A stretch of DNA of 64,000 nucleotides from Tatumella ptyseos. Its GTDB lineage: Bacteria > Pseudomonadota > Gammaproteobacteria > Enterobacterales > Enterobacteriaceae. Under the pieces are notes generated by a model that saw nothing but the letters and a program-made list of their open reading frames with translations, did no database searches and was not told the DNA's origin. Location of the stretch: assembly GCF_030552895.1 (NCBI RefSeq), contig NZ_CP130649.1, forward strand, positions 2,232,001 to 2,296,000, read 5' to 3'. Each line of letters begins with the position of its first letter. Positions within the stretch are counted from its first letter, which is position 1. The translations under genes and the position numbers were made by a program. Of the stretch, positions 35,981-45,984 are shown one piece after another.

Positions 35981-36478
35981 TTAAGGAAGGTAACGCGCAA
36001 TAGTCACGGCTAATTCGTAATCATCACCCGCTGCAATAGTTTGTTTGGTATTGGTAACGATTTTCGCCATAGAAGTAGGCGGCATTCTATTCCAGTTACG
36101 TCCACCTAAGTTGGGTTTGTAATCAATACGCCCATCATTACTTACTTTAACTTTAACTTGTTTTGTAGAATCCGAGAGTGATTTCATCACCCATCCTTGG
36201 TCAGGGGCTTTGGTTGAGTTTGCAGTATCATTCGGATCGTTACCGATTAACCACGCTACCCCAGGATTCACTACACTCACCGTAGCGATAGTCGTATTAT
36301 CTTCCGTGGTCCCTGCTGGCAGACCGTTAACAGGAGTAATCGTCCCATCAAAGGTGGTCGTAGCACCGAATGCTACTGGAGTACTAATAATCTTAGACTG
36401 TTCTGCGCTCTCTGCAAAAACAGCGGTGCTTGAAAGGACGCTCGATGCAATCAACGAAGCAATAAATAATTTTTTCAT
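35981..36478 (-). CDS. Putative major fimbrial / surface fibre subunit
   Basis: 165 residues with a clear signal peptide (MKKLFIASLIASSVLSSTAV then FAES). The mature part is beta-strand rich with alternating hydrophobics and ends AGDDYELAVTIARYLP, the usual pattern of a donor-strand-exchange pilin C-terminus. Last gene of the usher operon, preceded by AGGAT. It has no close match in memory to Caf1 or PsaA, so subunit role is by context and shape. Confidence 0.72.
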   Translation of the reverse strand: MKKLFIASLIASSVLSSTAVFAESAEQSKIISTPVAFGATTTFDGTITPVNGLPAGTTEDNTTIATVSVVNPGVAWLIGNDPNDTANSTKAPDQGWVMKSLSDSTKQVKVKVSNDGRIDYKPNLGGRNWNRMPPTSMAKIVTNTKQTIAAGDDYELAVTIARYLP

Positions 36479-36517
36479 GATAAATCCTATTTTTATAATT
36501 AAACCACTACTGATATA

Positions 36518-36937
36518 TCAATTGGCGAGTAATACACTTGCCAAAAGATTGATTTGCCAAATACCCGCAGGGATAACTTGATTTCCTACTACAACCAGCG
36601 AGTATTCCGCATAATTTTTATCTGTGAGATAAATGTTTCCTCCAGACTGATTTGGAGTCCATCCTTCTCCCATAACCCTAAGTTTTACTATATTATTAGG
36701 ATTGGTTGGCGAGTGAAAAATCAACACTCCACCAAGGTTATTAACTTCCCCCATTGGCTTAATAATAAAACCATCATGTTTGCCCTGATAAGCTAATCGC
36801 CCCTGAGCAATAATAGTTCCATCATTAATCTCTCCGCAGGAAAGGTTCATTGATGGCTGTATAGAAGTAATTAACTCTTCAGCCGATACTTTATTAATTA
36901 TTAAAGACAGAAAAAAAACAGCTATTAATTTAAGCAT
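36518..36937 (-). CDS. Putative second fimbrial subunit / adhesin
   Basis: 139 residues with a signal peptide (MLKLIAVFFLSLIINKVSA). The mature protein is beta-rich with Thr/Gly-rich strands (GGVLIFHSPTNPNNIVKLRV) and a hydrophobic C-terminal strand (IPAGIWQINLLASVLLAN). It lies between usher and the other subunit, the place of a minor or tip subunit. ATG 36937 follows GGTGAG; TTG/GTG starts slightly upstream are possible. Confidence 0.68.
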   Translation of the reverse strand: MLKLIAVFFLSLIINKVSAEELITSIQPSMNLSCGEINDGTIIAQGRLAYQGKHDGFIIKPMGEVNNLGGVLIFHSPTNPNNIVKLRVMGEGWTPNQSGGNIYLTDKNYAEYSLVVVGNQVIPAGIWQINLLASVLLAN

Positions 36938-36958
36938 TAATCTCACCAACCATTTATA

Positions 36959-39430
36959 TTACTTACAAACCACCGATTGGTTATAAATACCGGATATAGG
37001 TTTAGTCTCTGACAATGTATAATTTATAATACAATTTTTTATGGGTGTGACTGCCTTAAGTACTCCCTCTTTTGCTAATCCAGAAAGATAAGCTTCACCA
37101 TTATCATCAACAACGCCCGCTATCCCCGGCTGGTCTTGGACAAAGATTTCTGTACCTAGCGGTAATTTCTGCCTAGAAGAATTTACAATTGAAAAAAGAG
37201 CTTTTGCACCAATCTTCGTTTTAAAAGGCATCTCAATAACTGCCCCTTGCGTTGGAACGGCCCGACTTTCGCTCTGTAAAATTTCTGCGTTCTTAGATAA
37301 AGAATTAGTATCCAATTTAACGAGATTATTCTGGTAATTCGATAAGTAAGGTAAAATCGTATAGCCTCGGAAATCTGTTTTAATCCCAGGCCATCCACCA
37401 ACCTTGACGCCTCTTGCTCCTGGTGTTTCAGCTAACACAACAGAATCTGTAAAAGGCTGACCAAAGGTTACTCCATGATGATGTACTATCACCCCACCAC
37501 TTAATGAAGCACTTATATTTCTATATTGAGAACTATAATTGTAACTACCACCAATCTTACCGTAACTACCAGCCCATTCAGCTGAAGCTAAATGATTTGC
37601 TAAACTTGAACTATTTTTATTTATATCGTATTCAGATCTCACTGACCACGACAATTGGCGATCGAATGATTGACCATTTAATCCTAAATCATATTTTTGT
37701 TGTCTCCTACTCGGTGAATTAAACCCAGTCGAAGCTTGAATCGAGTTACCTAACCATCGATCAAGTTGGAAATAAAAACGCACACTAATAATATCGTCTT
37801 TATTACTTCTATTATGGTCCAAAGCATTCATACTTCTTTGCCAATCAGCAGTCATAGAAAAATATCTGAAATTTTGAGACCAACTCAAACGATAGCTTTC
37901 AGTTTTTTTTCGTTTTCGCCATAAGTCTTTTTGTAATGATGCTGTTAACGTACCCAGCCCTCCAACTCCCTGTGAAAATTGTATAACGCTGCTGCTACGA
38001 TGTTGATAATATGAATCCTTTAAAAGGTTATCTGAATTATTACCATAGCTATCAAAAACATCTGTAATATCGTTATATCTATTACTATAACCAGAATAGG
38101 TTGCAGAAATCTGAGAGTTCGTTGCTGCAATGGTATTGCTATAACGTAATCGCGATTTATTTCCAGAGCGTTGTTCTTGATGATTAAAACGTGATTTCGC
38201 TTGTGTTCCATCAACAGAAACGCTACCCAATTTTCCAAACGATATGCCTAATCCTAATGTGCCCGCCTTATAACTATCGGCAATTTCACCTCCGCCAAAG
38301 GCTGTTAAGTTCCAAGGTAGACCGACCATCACCGTACCTTGAGTAATATCCTGCTTAGAGTGAAAACCTGCAGGATGATAGCGTCCAGACATGACGCTAT
38401 ATTTAACAAAACCTTGATGTAATGAGATTGCGGGTTTCTGATAGGGCACAATGAAAACTTGCGGTCTTCCATCCGTTTCCCATACCGTTACTTCTAAGTC
38501 TCCACCATCCTGAGCCTGAGTGATATTGTTAATTTCAAATGGTCCAGGGGGCACATTAACATTATAAATACTGTAACCATTTTGTTTTATTTCAACTCTT
38601 GCCGATGTCCTCGCAATGCCTCGTACCATAGGCGAAAATTCTCGCTGGCTGTAGGGCACCATGTTATCGTCAGTGCCAAGCATTACCCCGGTAAAAGGAA
38701 TGCTATCAAATACGTCACTTGGAGAATTACGTTGGCCAACCACTAAGCGGCTTTTAACGTTGTATAGTCCTCGTTCAGCATAAGTTGCGTTACTTTTCCA
38801 TGTATGCTCGCCGCTGTCCGTATGCTGCCAGGTAGAATTATTTCTCACACGCCATGCACCCAGGTTAAAACCAGGGGAGAATTGTCCCCATGAGCTTCGT
38901 GTTTTAGACGCTCCCCCCTGCTTGTATTCATTTTCGTTGGTTCCAACACTATAATTCATCACCAAAGCATTAATACCATCATCCCAGAGTTCAACGGGAG
39001 AAATATCGTTGTACTCTGTAATCAGCAATTCCTGTGGGACCGAGAAATTGACTTTTGAATTATTTAAATCCAAGTTCATTTTAATTAATTTATTCGATAA
39101 CAAATCAACAATGTCATTTTTACTCTCACTGTCGATTTTTTTTGTGTCAACCCCCCATTTTATGATATCTCTCTTATTAAGATAGGGGGTTAAAGAACCA
39201 TTCTTCCCGTTTTTAAAAGTGATCTTCTTGTTTTCTATAAAGATACCATTTATATAAATATCGACATCATACTTACCTGGCTTACTCTTACCCGATATCA
39301 AATACCCTTTATCTTTTTCGGTTAAATTTTTACTAATAATATCAGTATTGAATTTAAACTCCTCAGCTTTACTAGATAAAGTGGATAACATCAATAATGA
39401 AAAAGTAATTCTATAAAAATTAGGATGCAT
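36959..39430 (-). CDS. Outer-membrane fimbrial usher (FimD/PapC superfamily)
   Basis: About 823 residues. A signal peptide is followed by an N-terminal domain (FKFNTDIISKN, YDVDIYINGIFIENKKITF), a 24-strand barrel region with FSPGFNLGAWRVRNNSTWQH and VGQRNSPSDVFDSIPFTGVM, and plug-domain strands (QNGYSIYNVNVPPGPFEINN). A C-terminal domain contains VVDDNGEAYLSGL. It exports and polymerises chaperone-bound subunits. Some C-terminal Cys remain (CIINYTL..VVCK), as usual in ushers. Confidence 0.95.
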   Translation of the reverse strand: MHPNFYRITFSLLMLSTLSSKAEEFKFNTDIISKNLTEKDKGYLISGKSKPGKYDVDIYINGIFIENKKITFKNGKNGSLTPYLNKRDIIKWGVDTKKIDSESKNDIVDLLSNKLIKMNLDLNNSKVNFSVPQELLITEYNDISPVELWDDGINALVMNYSVGTNENEYKQGGASKTRSSWGQFSPGFNLGAWRVRNNSTWQHTDSGEHTWKSNATYAERGLYNVKSRLVVGQRNSPSDVFDSIPFTGVMLGTDDNMVPYSQREFSPMVRGIARTSARVEIKQNGYSIYNVNVPPGPFEINNITQAQDGGDLEVTVWETDGRPQVFIVPYQKPAISLHQGFVKYSVMSGRYHPAGFHSKQDITQGTVMVGLPWNLTAFGGGEIADSYKAGTLGLGISFGKLGSVSVDGTQAKSRFNHQEQRSGNKSRLRYSNTIAATNSQISATYSGYSNRYNDITDVFDSYGNNSDNLLKDSYYQHRSSSVIQFSQGVGGLGTLTASLQKDLWRKRKKTESYRLSWSQNFRYFSMTADWQRSMNALDHNRSNKDDIISVRFYFQLDRWLGNSIQASTGFNSPSRRQQKYDLGLNGQSFDRQLSWSVRSEYDINKNSSSLANHLASAEWAGSYGKIGGSYNYSSQYRNISASLSGGVIVHHHGVTFGQPFTDSVVLAETPGARGVKVGGWPGIKTDFRGYTILPYLSNYQNNLVKLDTNSLSKNAEILQSESRAVPTQGAVIEMPFKTKIGAKALFSIVNSSRQKLPLGTEIFVQDQPGIAGVVDDNGEAYLSGLAKEGVLKAVTPIKNCIINYTLSETKPISGIYNQSVVCK

Positions 39431-39445
39431 CACTTAAAAACCAAG

Positions 39446-40165
39446 TTATTTTAATTTCGTTGTAAAAACCGCACTTTCGCCACCGTAATCTGCAATCACT
39501 GTCCACTTTACCGTACTGCCTTTTTCTGCACTTTCGTTTATAGACATGGAGCCTTGAGGTGATAGATAATTATCCAACAGTATTTTTTTTCCATTCACAG
39601 TAAGAGAACCTATACTCATAACGAATGGAGTAGGATTGTGAATGATTATTTTCCCTCCAATCGATTGCCACAACAATTTATCGCCTTCAGTTTGAGGGCT
39701 TCCTGATAAAGAGCTCGGTCTATAAATCAGTTTTTCACAGGTACTGACTAATACATTCAAATTTATACCAACATTTTTCTTACTCTTTTCAGTAGAGCTT
39801 TTTTCAGGTGGTAATGTATTAATACAAAGATAGGATAGTGATTCCTTTTTATCTTCATCAATATTTTTATTTTTAATAATACGAAGTGATACCTGCTGCC
39901 CTGGATCAAGTCTAGATATAGGTGGTGTTACGATAAAGTTCACGCCATCACCTTCATTAACAGGCATTATTTTTGCCTGTAAAAGCACAGGGTAGGCCTG
40001 CTTATTCACTGCACTTAATGATTGTGAACTATCGTTTTCATTGTAGATAACTCGCGTTTTATCTAAAAATAAAGAAAACTCTCTTTTATTTACCTTTAAA
40101 GGTTCAGCTGACAATGCATGTAACGTGACCAGTAATAAACTTACCACAGACAATCTAATCTTCAT
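39446..40165 (-). CDS. Periplasmic fimbrial chaperone, FGL type (Caf1M/PsaB-like)
   Basis: 239 residues; signal peptide ending LHALSA, then two Ig domains. FSLFLDKTRVIYNENDSSQS carries the conserved Arg of strand A1/B1. The F1-G1 region has SYLCINTLPPEK and, after a long loop, LNVLVSTCEKLIYRP: paired cysteines and a long loop are the marks of the FGL (gamma-3) class that builds thin fibres or capsule-like polyadhesins rather than rigid pili. The C-terminal domain has NPTPFVMSIGSLTVNGK. First gene of the operon. Confidence 0.9.
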   Translation of the reverse strand: MKIRLSVVSLLLVTLHALSAEPLKVNKREFSLFLDKTRVIYNENDSSQSLSAVNKQAYPVLLQAKIMPVNEGDGVNFIVTPPISRLDPGQQVSLRIIKNKNIDEDKKESLSYLCINTLPPEKSSTEKSKKNVGINLNVLVSTCEKLIYRPSSLSGSPQTEGDKLLWQSIGGKIIIHNPTPFVMSIGSLTVNGKKILLDNYLSPQGSMSINESAEKGSTVKWTVIADYGGESAVFTTKLK

Positions 40166-40363
40166 TTTATTTACCTAATTACAGATGTAGTAAATATATT
40201 CTATATAATTTTTTCTACACAACTCTTTCCCGTTGCGTGCAAATATACAGAACGCTATTTTTTTATAAAAGCTGATTTTGGGAAAATTTGATTTTCCAGA
40301 TTGGAAAAATTACTCATAGATCAGTTAAAAATTGATACTTCCTGCGCTTCCGTCGTTTAATTA

Positions 40364-41248
40364 TTAGTAGGGTAAGCACCTCTCTCTCCACTTATTCTCT
40401 ATATATTTCAAAAACTCCGTAAGCTCTTTTTTAAAGTAAGGTCTATCCTTCCATGCCAAATAGTAGTTAAGATCTTTCATCTCCCACTCACTCAATATAA
40501 TTTTGATCTTTCCCATTTCAACCAACTCCCGGATATGAATAATGGGAATACCAACCAAAACACACCCCTTCTCTAATACCATTTTTAATGATTCTTCTAT
40601 CGAGGATAGATGTAGCCCCTCATTAGGCAACTTATAAGTTTCTCCTGCATTGTTTAATTCAATATCGTGCTCATCCTCATTGGCGATAAAATATATTGTC
40701 GAGTTGTTTTTTAAGTCCTCAGGGGTCGATATCTCTGCGACGACATTCTCTTCAGTGCTGCAGCAGATAACTCTCTTGACTGGATGAAGCTGTCTATGGA
40801 TAGCCAAAGGGTAGCCCAATTTACGATTAGTAATGAATAGCTCATCAATATCTAAGCTTTCCAGATTCCCTTTTCTATCGATAACCGATATATCTACATC
40901 TTGTTTATTACTACAATATTCATAACACCAATCCACCAAAATTGACTCAATGACACGTCGAGTTGTTGATATCTTCAAGGTAAATTTAGCTGACTTTAAA
41001 TCATTAATAAATCGCTGAAACTGCTCAGTAATGTGTAATGACTTTTCGTAAGCTATTTCCCCCATCGGTGAGAGTTTTATACTGCGTGTAGTGCGTTCAA
41101 ATAGCGTCATTTGTAAATAACTTTCCAAACGCGTTAGCCTTTTACTTATGGATGAAACACTCATACCCATGTGCGATGCGGTCTTAGAAAGGCTTTTGGT
41201 TTCTGCTATTGAAATAAAGATCCAAAAGTCCTTTAGGTAAAACTTCAT
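40364..41248 (-). CDS. LysR-family regulator upstream of the chaperone-usher locus
   Basis: 294 residues. HTH: DFWIFISIAETKSLSKTASH, then MGMSVSSISKRLTRLESYL, and LFERTTRSIKLSPMGEIAYE. The effector domain is divergent. Same orientation as the fimbrial operon, about 200 bp upstream. Composition is AT-rich like the operon. A role in fimbrial expression is inferred; LysR control is not the usual regulator type of FGL systems. Confidence 0.85.
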   Translation of the reverse strand: MKFYLKDFWIFISIAETKSLSKTASHMGMSVSSISKRLTRLESYLQMTLFERTTRSIKLSPMGEIAYEKSLHITEQFQRFINDLKSAKFTLKISTTRRVIESILVDWCYEYCSNKQDVDISVIDRKGNLESLDIDELFITNRKLGYPLAIHRQLHPVKRVICCSTEENVVAEISTPEDLKNNSTIYFIANEDEHDIELNNAGETYKLPNEGLHLSSIEESLKMVLEKGCVLVGIPIIHIRELVEMGKIKIILSEWEMKDLNYYLAWKDRPYFKKELTEFLKYIENKWRERCLPY

Positions 41249-41658
41249 TTTTTATATTCCTGACATTTATCTAAAACTGATTTTCAATATATTCAAATAT
41301 AAAAAAACGATCAACACAGTATCAGTAAAAACAGATTTTCCAATTTGGAATCCATTATTAAGTTATTAAAAATAAATGACTTACTAATTTTTCGAGGTTA
41401 TCTGAAAATTCATTTACTAATGATTATCATTTAGAAAATTTATATTATTTAATATTAATATATTAAATATCCTCATAATTTGAGTGGGCGATTGAGGCTA
41501 AGTAAAAAAAGGGAATATTCGATACCACTTTTGAATAAGTTCAAAATATTAACCAAATCATTTACATGGATCACAAAATCTAGATATAGATAGGATTTTT
41601 TCAAATTTTGTTACAAGCCGCTGCTATCCTTACTACACAACACAATAAGGAGATAATC
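41249..41658. other. AT-rich intergenic region
   Basis: About 410 bp, very A/T-rich, divergent between the LysR gene and the BOF-family gene. No gene seen. Confidence 0.5.
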
Positions 41659-42039
41659 GTGAAAAAATTAGTTCTAGCATCGTTGTTAGCGAGTTTGGCC
41701 CTGCCGGTATTTGCTCAGCAAGCTGGGTTCACTGGACCAGGTAGTGAAGGTCAACAACAGGGTGGCTTCAATGGACCACATAAAACCTTCACCGTAGCAC
41801 AGACCAAGACACTACAAGATGATGAAAAAGTGATGTTAGAAGGTCAAATCACTAAGAAGATCAGCCATGAGCATTATGAATTCAAAGACAGTACCGGTAC
41901 GGTCGTTGTCGAGATTGATGATCACAAATGGATGGGACAGTCGGTTTCACCGAAGGATAGAGTAAGATTGGAAGGTGAGGTTGATAAAGATGGCAGTAAA
42001 ATCGATATTGATGTGAAAAAAATCACCTTGATTAAGTAA
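41659..42039 (+). CDS. YgiW/YdeI-family periplasmic OB-fold (BOF) stress protein
   Basis: 126 residues. A signal peptide (KKLVLASLLASLALPVFAQQ) precedes GFTGPG repeats and the BOF domain: LQDDEKVMLEGQITKKISHE, HYEFKDSTGTVVVEIDDHKW and DRVRLEGEVDKDGSKIDIDV. The GFxGP-start is a family trait. Relatives respond to peroxide, metals or antimicrobial peptides. Start is GTG with AAGGAG at proper spacing; no nearby ATG fits. A good hairpin follows at 42048-42077. Confidence 0.92.
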   Translation: MKKLVLASLLASLALPVFAQQAGFTGPGSEGQQQGGFNGPHKTFTVAQTKTLQDDEKVMLEGQITKKISHEHYEFKDSTGTVVVEIDDHKWMGQSVSPKDRVRLEGEVDKDGSKIDIDVKKITLIK

Positions 42040-42047
42040 CAAATGAA

Positions 42048-42077
42048 GACGCCCCACCAACGAATTGGTGAGGCGTC
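42048..42077 (+). terminator. Terminator after the BOF-family gene
   Basis: Thirteen-base arms (GACGCCCCACCAA / TTGGTGAGGCGTC, one mismatch) with a CGAA loop. Shared with convergent lptG. Confidence 0.7.
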
Positions 42078-42104
42078 AAAATAAGGAATAGAGTCCTTCC
42101 TTCC

Positions 42105-43181
42105 CTATTTCTGCTTATTGAAACGATACACTAAGGCTAGGGAAGTCATTAACATCAATATCGGCGGTACCACCACCGCAATAAGTGGCGTAATGGCAAA
42201 TATTAGCCCAAGATTGATGCATATCTGATAAATGATATAAGTGACCAATCCGACAATGACCCCCAAGGATAGACGATTCCCCATTCCCGTATCCCGCGCA
42301 TTAACAAAGGTGAAGGGGATAATTAGTAGTACCATCGCCAGCACCAAAATAGGTCGCCCTAACTTTTGCCATAATGCGGAGCGATATTCCATAGAGGGCT
42401 GCGCAGTGTCTTTAAGATAATGAATATAACTTTTAAGCTGAGGAATTGAGTAACTTTCCGTCGAGAGCTGTAGTTGCTTCAAATTGCTGCTGTTAAAGAT
42501 TGAATGCCATGTCATATCAGCTTGTTGCTGAGTAGACTGCCCTTCACCCTGCCATTGTGTATGTTTAACATTGTGCAAGGTCCAAACATTATCTTCTCCG
42601 TAAGTCGCCGACTCTGCGAAGATATAATTATTCAAGGTTAAATCACTGTTGTAATCAAAAATCTCGATTTTCTGCGGCTGTCCATTTCTATCCAGATGAT
42701 CAATACGAACAAACTCTTGCCCTTGCTGCCCCCAAATCGTCTTGGTATTAGGATCGCTGTCTTGACTCTCTGCCAAAGCCGTTTCTTTACGGAGCTGAGC
42801 TTGCTGTTGAAGTGGCGATGCCACCCACTCGTCAACGACTGCTAATGATACGGTGAACATCACTCCAGAAATTAAGACAACAATTGCGATTCTAAAAATA
42901 GAGAAACCCGCACAACGTATAGCGGTAAGCTCCATATTTTTAGACATATTTCCTAAACCTACAATCCCTCCTAGTAATGCAATAAATGGGCTTAGATTGA
43001 CGAGGCAGCGGGGAATAAGTAGAACCACCACGAGTAGCGCTTGCCCCCAGCTGTAGGTGGCAGAAACATCTTCTAGCTCCGAGATAAAATCAAAAAGCGT
43101 GAATAAAGGGACAAGCAATAGCGCCGCGGCGAAGTAGCCGATAAATAAATGGCGGATTAAATAACGTGAGAAGATATTCAT
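42105..43181 (-). CDS. lptG: LptG, LPS export ABC transporter permease
   Basis: 358 residues of the YjgP/YjgQ family, six helices with a large periplasmic beta-jellyroll between helices 3 and 4. MNIFSRYLIRHLFIGYFAAA, ELTAIRCAGFSIFRIA, and DTGMGNRLSLGVIVGLVTYI are typical. It forms LptB2FG with LptF and extracts LPS from the inner membrane. Overlaps lptF by four bases. Confidence 0.95.
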   Translation of the reverse strand: MNIFSRYLIRHLFIGYFAAALLLVPLFTLFDFISELEDVSATYSWGQALLVVVLLIPRCLVNLSPFIALLGGIVGLGNMSKNMELTAIRCAGFSIFRIAIVVLISGVMFTVSLAVVDEWVASPLQQQAQLRKETALAESQDSDPNTKTIWGQQGQEFVRIDHLDRNGQPQKIEIFDYNSDLTLNNYIFAESATYGEDNVWTLHNVKHTQWQGEGQSTQQQADMTWHSIFNSSNLKQLQLSTESYSIPQLKSYIHYLKDTAQPSMEYRSALWQKLGRPILVLAMVLLIIPFTFVNARDTGMGNRLSLGVIVGLVTYIIYQICINLGLIFAITPLIAVVVPPILMLMTSLALVYRFNKQK

Positions 43182-44248
43182 TTAAACCACTTCTTCAGTA
43201 GTGAAGAGTCTCTGACCCAAAAATAAAGATTACCAAGCAGCATAACCCATGATACTAACCATACTCCGATTGCTGGCGGTAACATGCCATTACTGACTAA
43301 AGTTCGGCAGATATTACCGGCAAAAAAGATAACGATAAACACTAAAGCTAAAGGAAGTAATACCGAAAAACGGCCTTGGCGTGGACGTACTCGACTCAGT
43401 GGAACGGCTAATAATGTCATCAATACCGCATTAAGCCCGCGCGTTTGTCGCCACTGGCGTTCCGCGATATCTGATAAATCACGTGAATGATCCAAAGTCT
43501 TCATTGACTTCGCTTTACTACGCACTTCCTCATCATCGGCTGCGGGTTTCAAGTTTATCGCTAAATTACGATAAGTTTGTTGGCTGTCATTATTTGAGCC
43601 ATGTTCAAAGGTATAGGCTGAACCTGATTGTAAGTGTGCAATGGGGTTCTGCGGTCGAGTGTTATCAATACTCCCCACTTGCGAACGGAAGACTTTTGTC
43701 ACGCCTTTATCGGTGGTGTAGATAAAAGTATTTTGTATATGGTTATCAGTCGGCGTGATAGTTTGAGCATGAACCATAGTGCCATCATCTTCAATGTTGA
43801 ACTTATTAGCTTGTAAGTGGCTCACATCGAAGCTGGATTGTGATTGCTGTGTGAGTTGGTCAATATGCGCATAAGCCCAAGGTCTGCCATACATGGAAAG
43901 CAACGCACAAACGATGCCTACCGGAATAGCGAGTAATAAGATCCCCCGATACAGGCGCAGAGGTGAGATACCTGCGGCCAGTGCTGCGGTGATCTCTGAA
44001 TCGCTGTAAAGTTGCCCCAGTGAAATTGCCGTTGCGACGTACAGGCCAATTGGCAATAACATCTCCAATGCAATCAATGCCTTGTAGAACACGATGACAA
44101 ATACTGCTTTAAGTGCAAGGGTCCCATTCGCCGCATCGGTGAGGTAACGTTGAGCGGAATAGATAGTGAATATAAAGATTAAGAAACCGACAATCATCAA
44201 GACGACGTTGCGTGTTTCTTTCATGACATAACGCTCAAACAGATACAT
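43178..44248 (-). CDS. lptF: LptF, LPS export ABC transporter permease
   Basis: 356 residues, same fold as LptG: FERYVMKETRNVVLMIVGFL, SDSEITAALAAGISPLRLYR (coupling helix) and PLSRVRPRQGRFSVLLPLAL. In E. coli, lptF is divergent from pepA; here the divergent gene is a Wzx-like flippase instead, a local break in synteny. Confidence 0.95.
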   Translation of the reverse strand: MYLFERYVMKETRNVVLMIVGFLIFIFTIYSAQRYLTDAANGTLALKAVFVIVFYKALIALEMLLPIGLYVATAISLGQLYSDSEITAALAAGISPLRLYRGILLLAIPVGIVCALLSMYGRPWAYAHIDQLTQQSQSSFDVSHLQANKFNIEDDGTMVHAQTITPTDNHIQNTFIYTTDKGVTKVFRSQVGSIDNTRPQNPIAHLQSGSAYTFEHGSNNDSQQTYRNLAINLKPAADDEEVRSKAKSMKTLDHSRDLSDIAERQWRQTRGLNAVLMTLLAVPLSRVRPRQGRFSVLLPLALVFIVIFFAGNICRTLVSNGMLPPAIGVWLVSWVMLLGNLYFWVRDSSLLKKWFK

Positions 44249-44649
44249 AATTTAACATTAACCCCGCAATACACTTTTAATACGAGTAATTTCTATTCGT
44301 TCTTTCGTAGCCACATCAGTCGGTGAAAGTCGACTAATCATTGAATGTTAACACATAGCGAATCAATGAGCCGTTCGAGTTACCAATTATACTGTTACCA
44401 GATTAAAAAAATGATCGATAAACGGCGCTTACTCTTTGGTCGTGAAGGCTTAGTGTCACCAATGAGTAAGCGCTTCTGCCGCCCTGCACATCAACAGTGA
44501 AGCTTAACAATACAGCGTGAATGCTTTATCATGCTGCATTCGAAATAGGGATCCCTCCGCCATCACCGTGGCGAATAATCCATCTTGTTAGCGTTACCTG
44601 AAGAAGTCATTCCTAATCGCTATTCAATACTGTCTTAGAGTTGGTCTTA
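44249..44649. other. Divergent intergenic region lptF / flippase with long inverted repeat
   Basis: About 400 bp, no ORF. Contains a 16-bp inverted repeat with one mismatch (arms 44425-44440 and 44458-44473, core GCGCTTACTC / GAGTAAGCGC) around a 17-base spacer. Must hold the lptFG promoter. Confidence 0.7.
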
Positions 44650-45984
44650 ATGAAAAATTGGTTTTCAGACGGTGCTTTCCGCACTATCCTTCGAAACAGC
44701 GTCTATTTACTGTCTGGTAACGTAGTCAGTGCTTTACTAGGACTCTTAGCACTATCTTGCGCAGGTAAAGGAATGACCCCCCAGTTATTTGGGACCTTAG
44801 TTGTCATCCAGTCCTATACCAAAGCTATCAGTGATTTTGTGAAGTTCCAAACGTGGCAGTTCGTCGTCCAATATGGTGCTCCCGCGCACACGAGTGGTAA
44901 TTACCAACGTCTGCGTGATGTAGTGTCGTTCTCTTTTGGTCTTGATATAGCCAGTAGTATCGTTGCTATTGCCGGCGGTATGTTGCTCCTGCCATTCCTC
45001 TCACATTCTTTAGGTTTGGATGCAACCTCCTTTAAACTGGCGCTACTCTACTGTACGTTAATTCCGACCATGGCGTCCTCGACGCCGACCGGGATTTTAA
45101 GAACCCTAGATAGATTTGACCTTATCGCCATCCAACAGGCCGTCAAACCCCTATTAATCGCTATCGGGAGTTTGATTTCCTATTTTGGTCATCTGGGCTT
45201 TGCGGGATTTGTCGTCTCGTGGTATTTGGCTAACCTTTTTGGCGGCTCTTTATTCTGGTGGTTCGCCCGACAAGAGCTAAAAAGAATAAACCTACATAAC
45301 GCACTACGACCTTCACTCTTCAAAGCGAGTAAACGTATTCCGGGATGTTGGAACTTCGTTTGGACAACTAACTTCGCCCACTCTATTTGGGCAGCCCAAA
45401 ACTCATGTAGCACACTACTGGTCGGCATTTTTATCGGTCCCAGCGCAGCCGGTCTCTTCAAAATTGCGATGACTTTCTTCGATGCAACAGGAACCCCCGC
45501 AAAATTATTGGAGAAAAGTTTCTACCCCGAAATTATGCGTTTAGATCCGCGCACCGCTAAACCATGGCGACTAGGGATCCGTTCATCTCTCTTTGCAGGA
45601 GGTTTGGGCTTAATTATCGCGTTGATAGTCTACGCTGCCGGTGGTTCAGTCATTGCTTTCGTCTTTGGCCAAAAATATTTGGAAGCCTATGGCCTAATAC
45701 AAATTATGCTAGGTGCGATTGTTATTTCAATGATGGGCTTTCCTCAAGAGTCATTACTCTTAATGGCGGGTAAACAACGCGTTTATTTGGGCGTACAAAT
45801 TATTGCCGCCGGGTCGTATATCCTCTTATTGATGTTATTATCCCATCTTTATGGTGTAGAGGGTGCTGCTGTCGCCTATTTAATTGGGCAATCATCAGAG
45901 GTTATTCTTACCCTCTTCCCGACACTCTTAGCTTATCGTCGGCGAAGTTCGCTGATTTATCATAAACCGCTTGAGACAACATAA
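44650..45984 (+). CDS. Wzx-like polysaccharide/lipid flippase
   Basis: About 444 residues of the MATE/MOP (Wzx, RfbX) superfamily with 12 or more helices. SVYLLSGNVVSALLGLLALS, GTLVVIQSYTKAISDFVKFQ, then TWQFVVQYGAP is the typical N-terminal block; IGPSAAGLFKIAMTFFDATG is the start of the second half. Such proteins flip undecaprenyl- or other lipid-linked molecules across the inner membrane. Directly followed by the CHAD-like gene (adjacent stop/start). Near the sphingolipid genes it may flip a glycosylated or modified lipid; that is inference. Confidence 0.85.
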   Translation: MKNWFSDGAFRTILRNSVYLLSGNVVSALLGLLALSCAGKGMTPQLFGTLVVIQSYTKAISDFVKFQTWQFVVQYGAPAHTSGNYQRLRDVVSFSFGLDIASSIVAIAGGMLLLPFLSHSLGLDATSFKLALLYCTLIPTMASSTPTGILRTLDRFDLIAIQQAVKPLLIAIGSLISYFGHLGFAGFVVSWYLANLFGGSLFWWFARQELKRINLHNALRPSLFKASKRIPGCWNFVWTTNFAHSIWAAQNSCSTLLVGIFIGPSAAGLFKIAMTFFDATGTPAKLLEKSFYPEIMRLDPRTAKPWRLGIRSSLFAGGLGLIIALIVYAAGGSVIAFVFGQKYLEAYGLIQIMLGAIVISMMGFPQESLLLMAGKQRVYLGVQIIAAGSYILLLMLLSHLYGVEGAAVAYLIGQSSEVILTLFPTLLAYRRRSSLIYHKPLETT

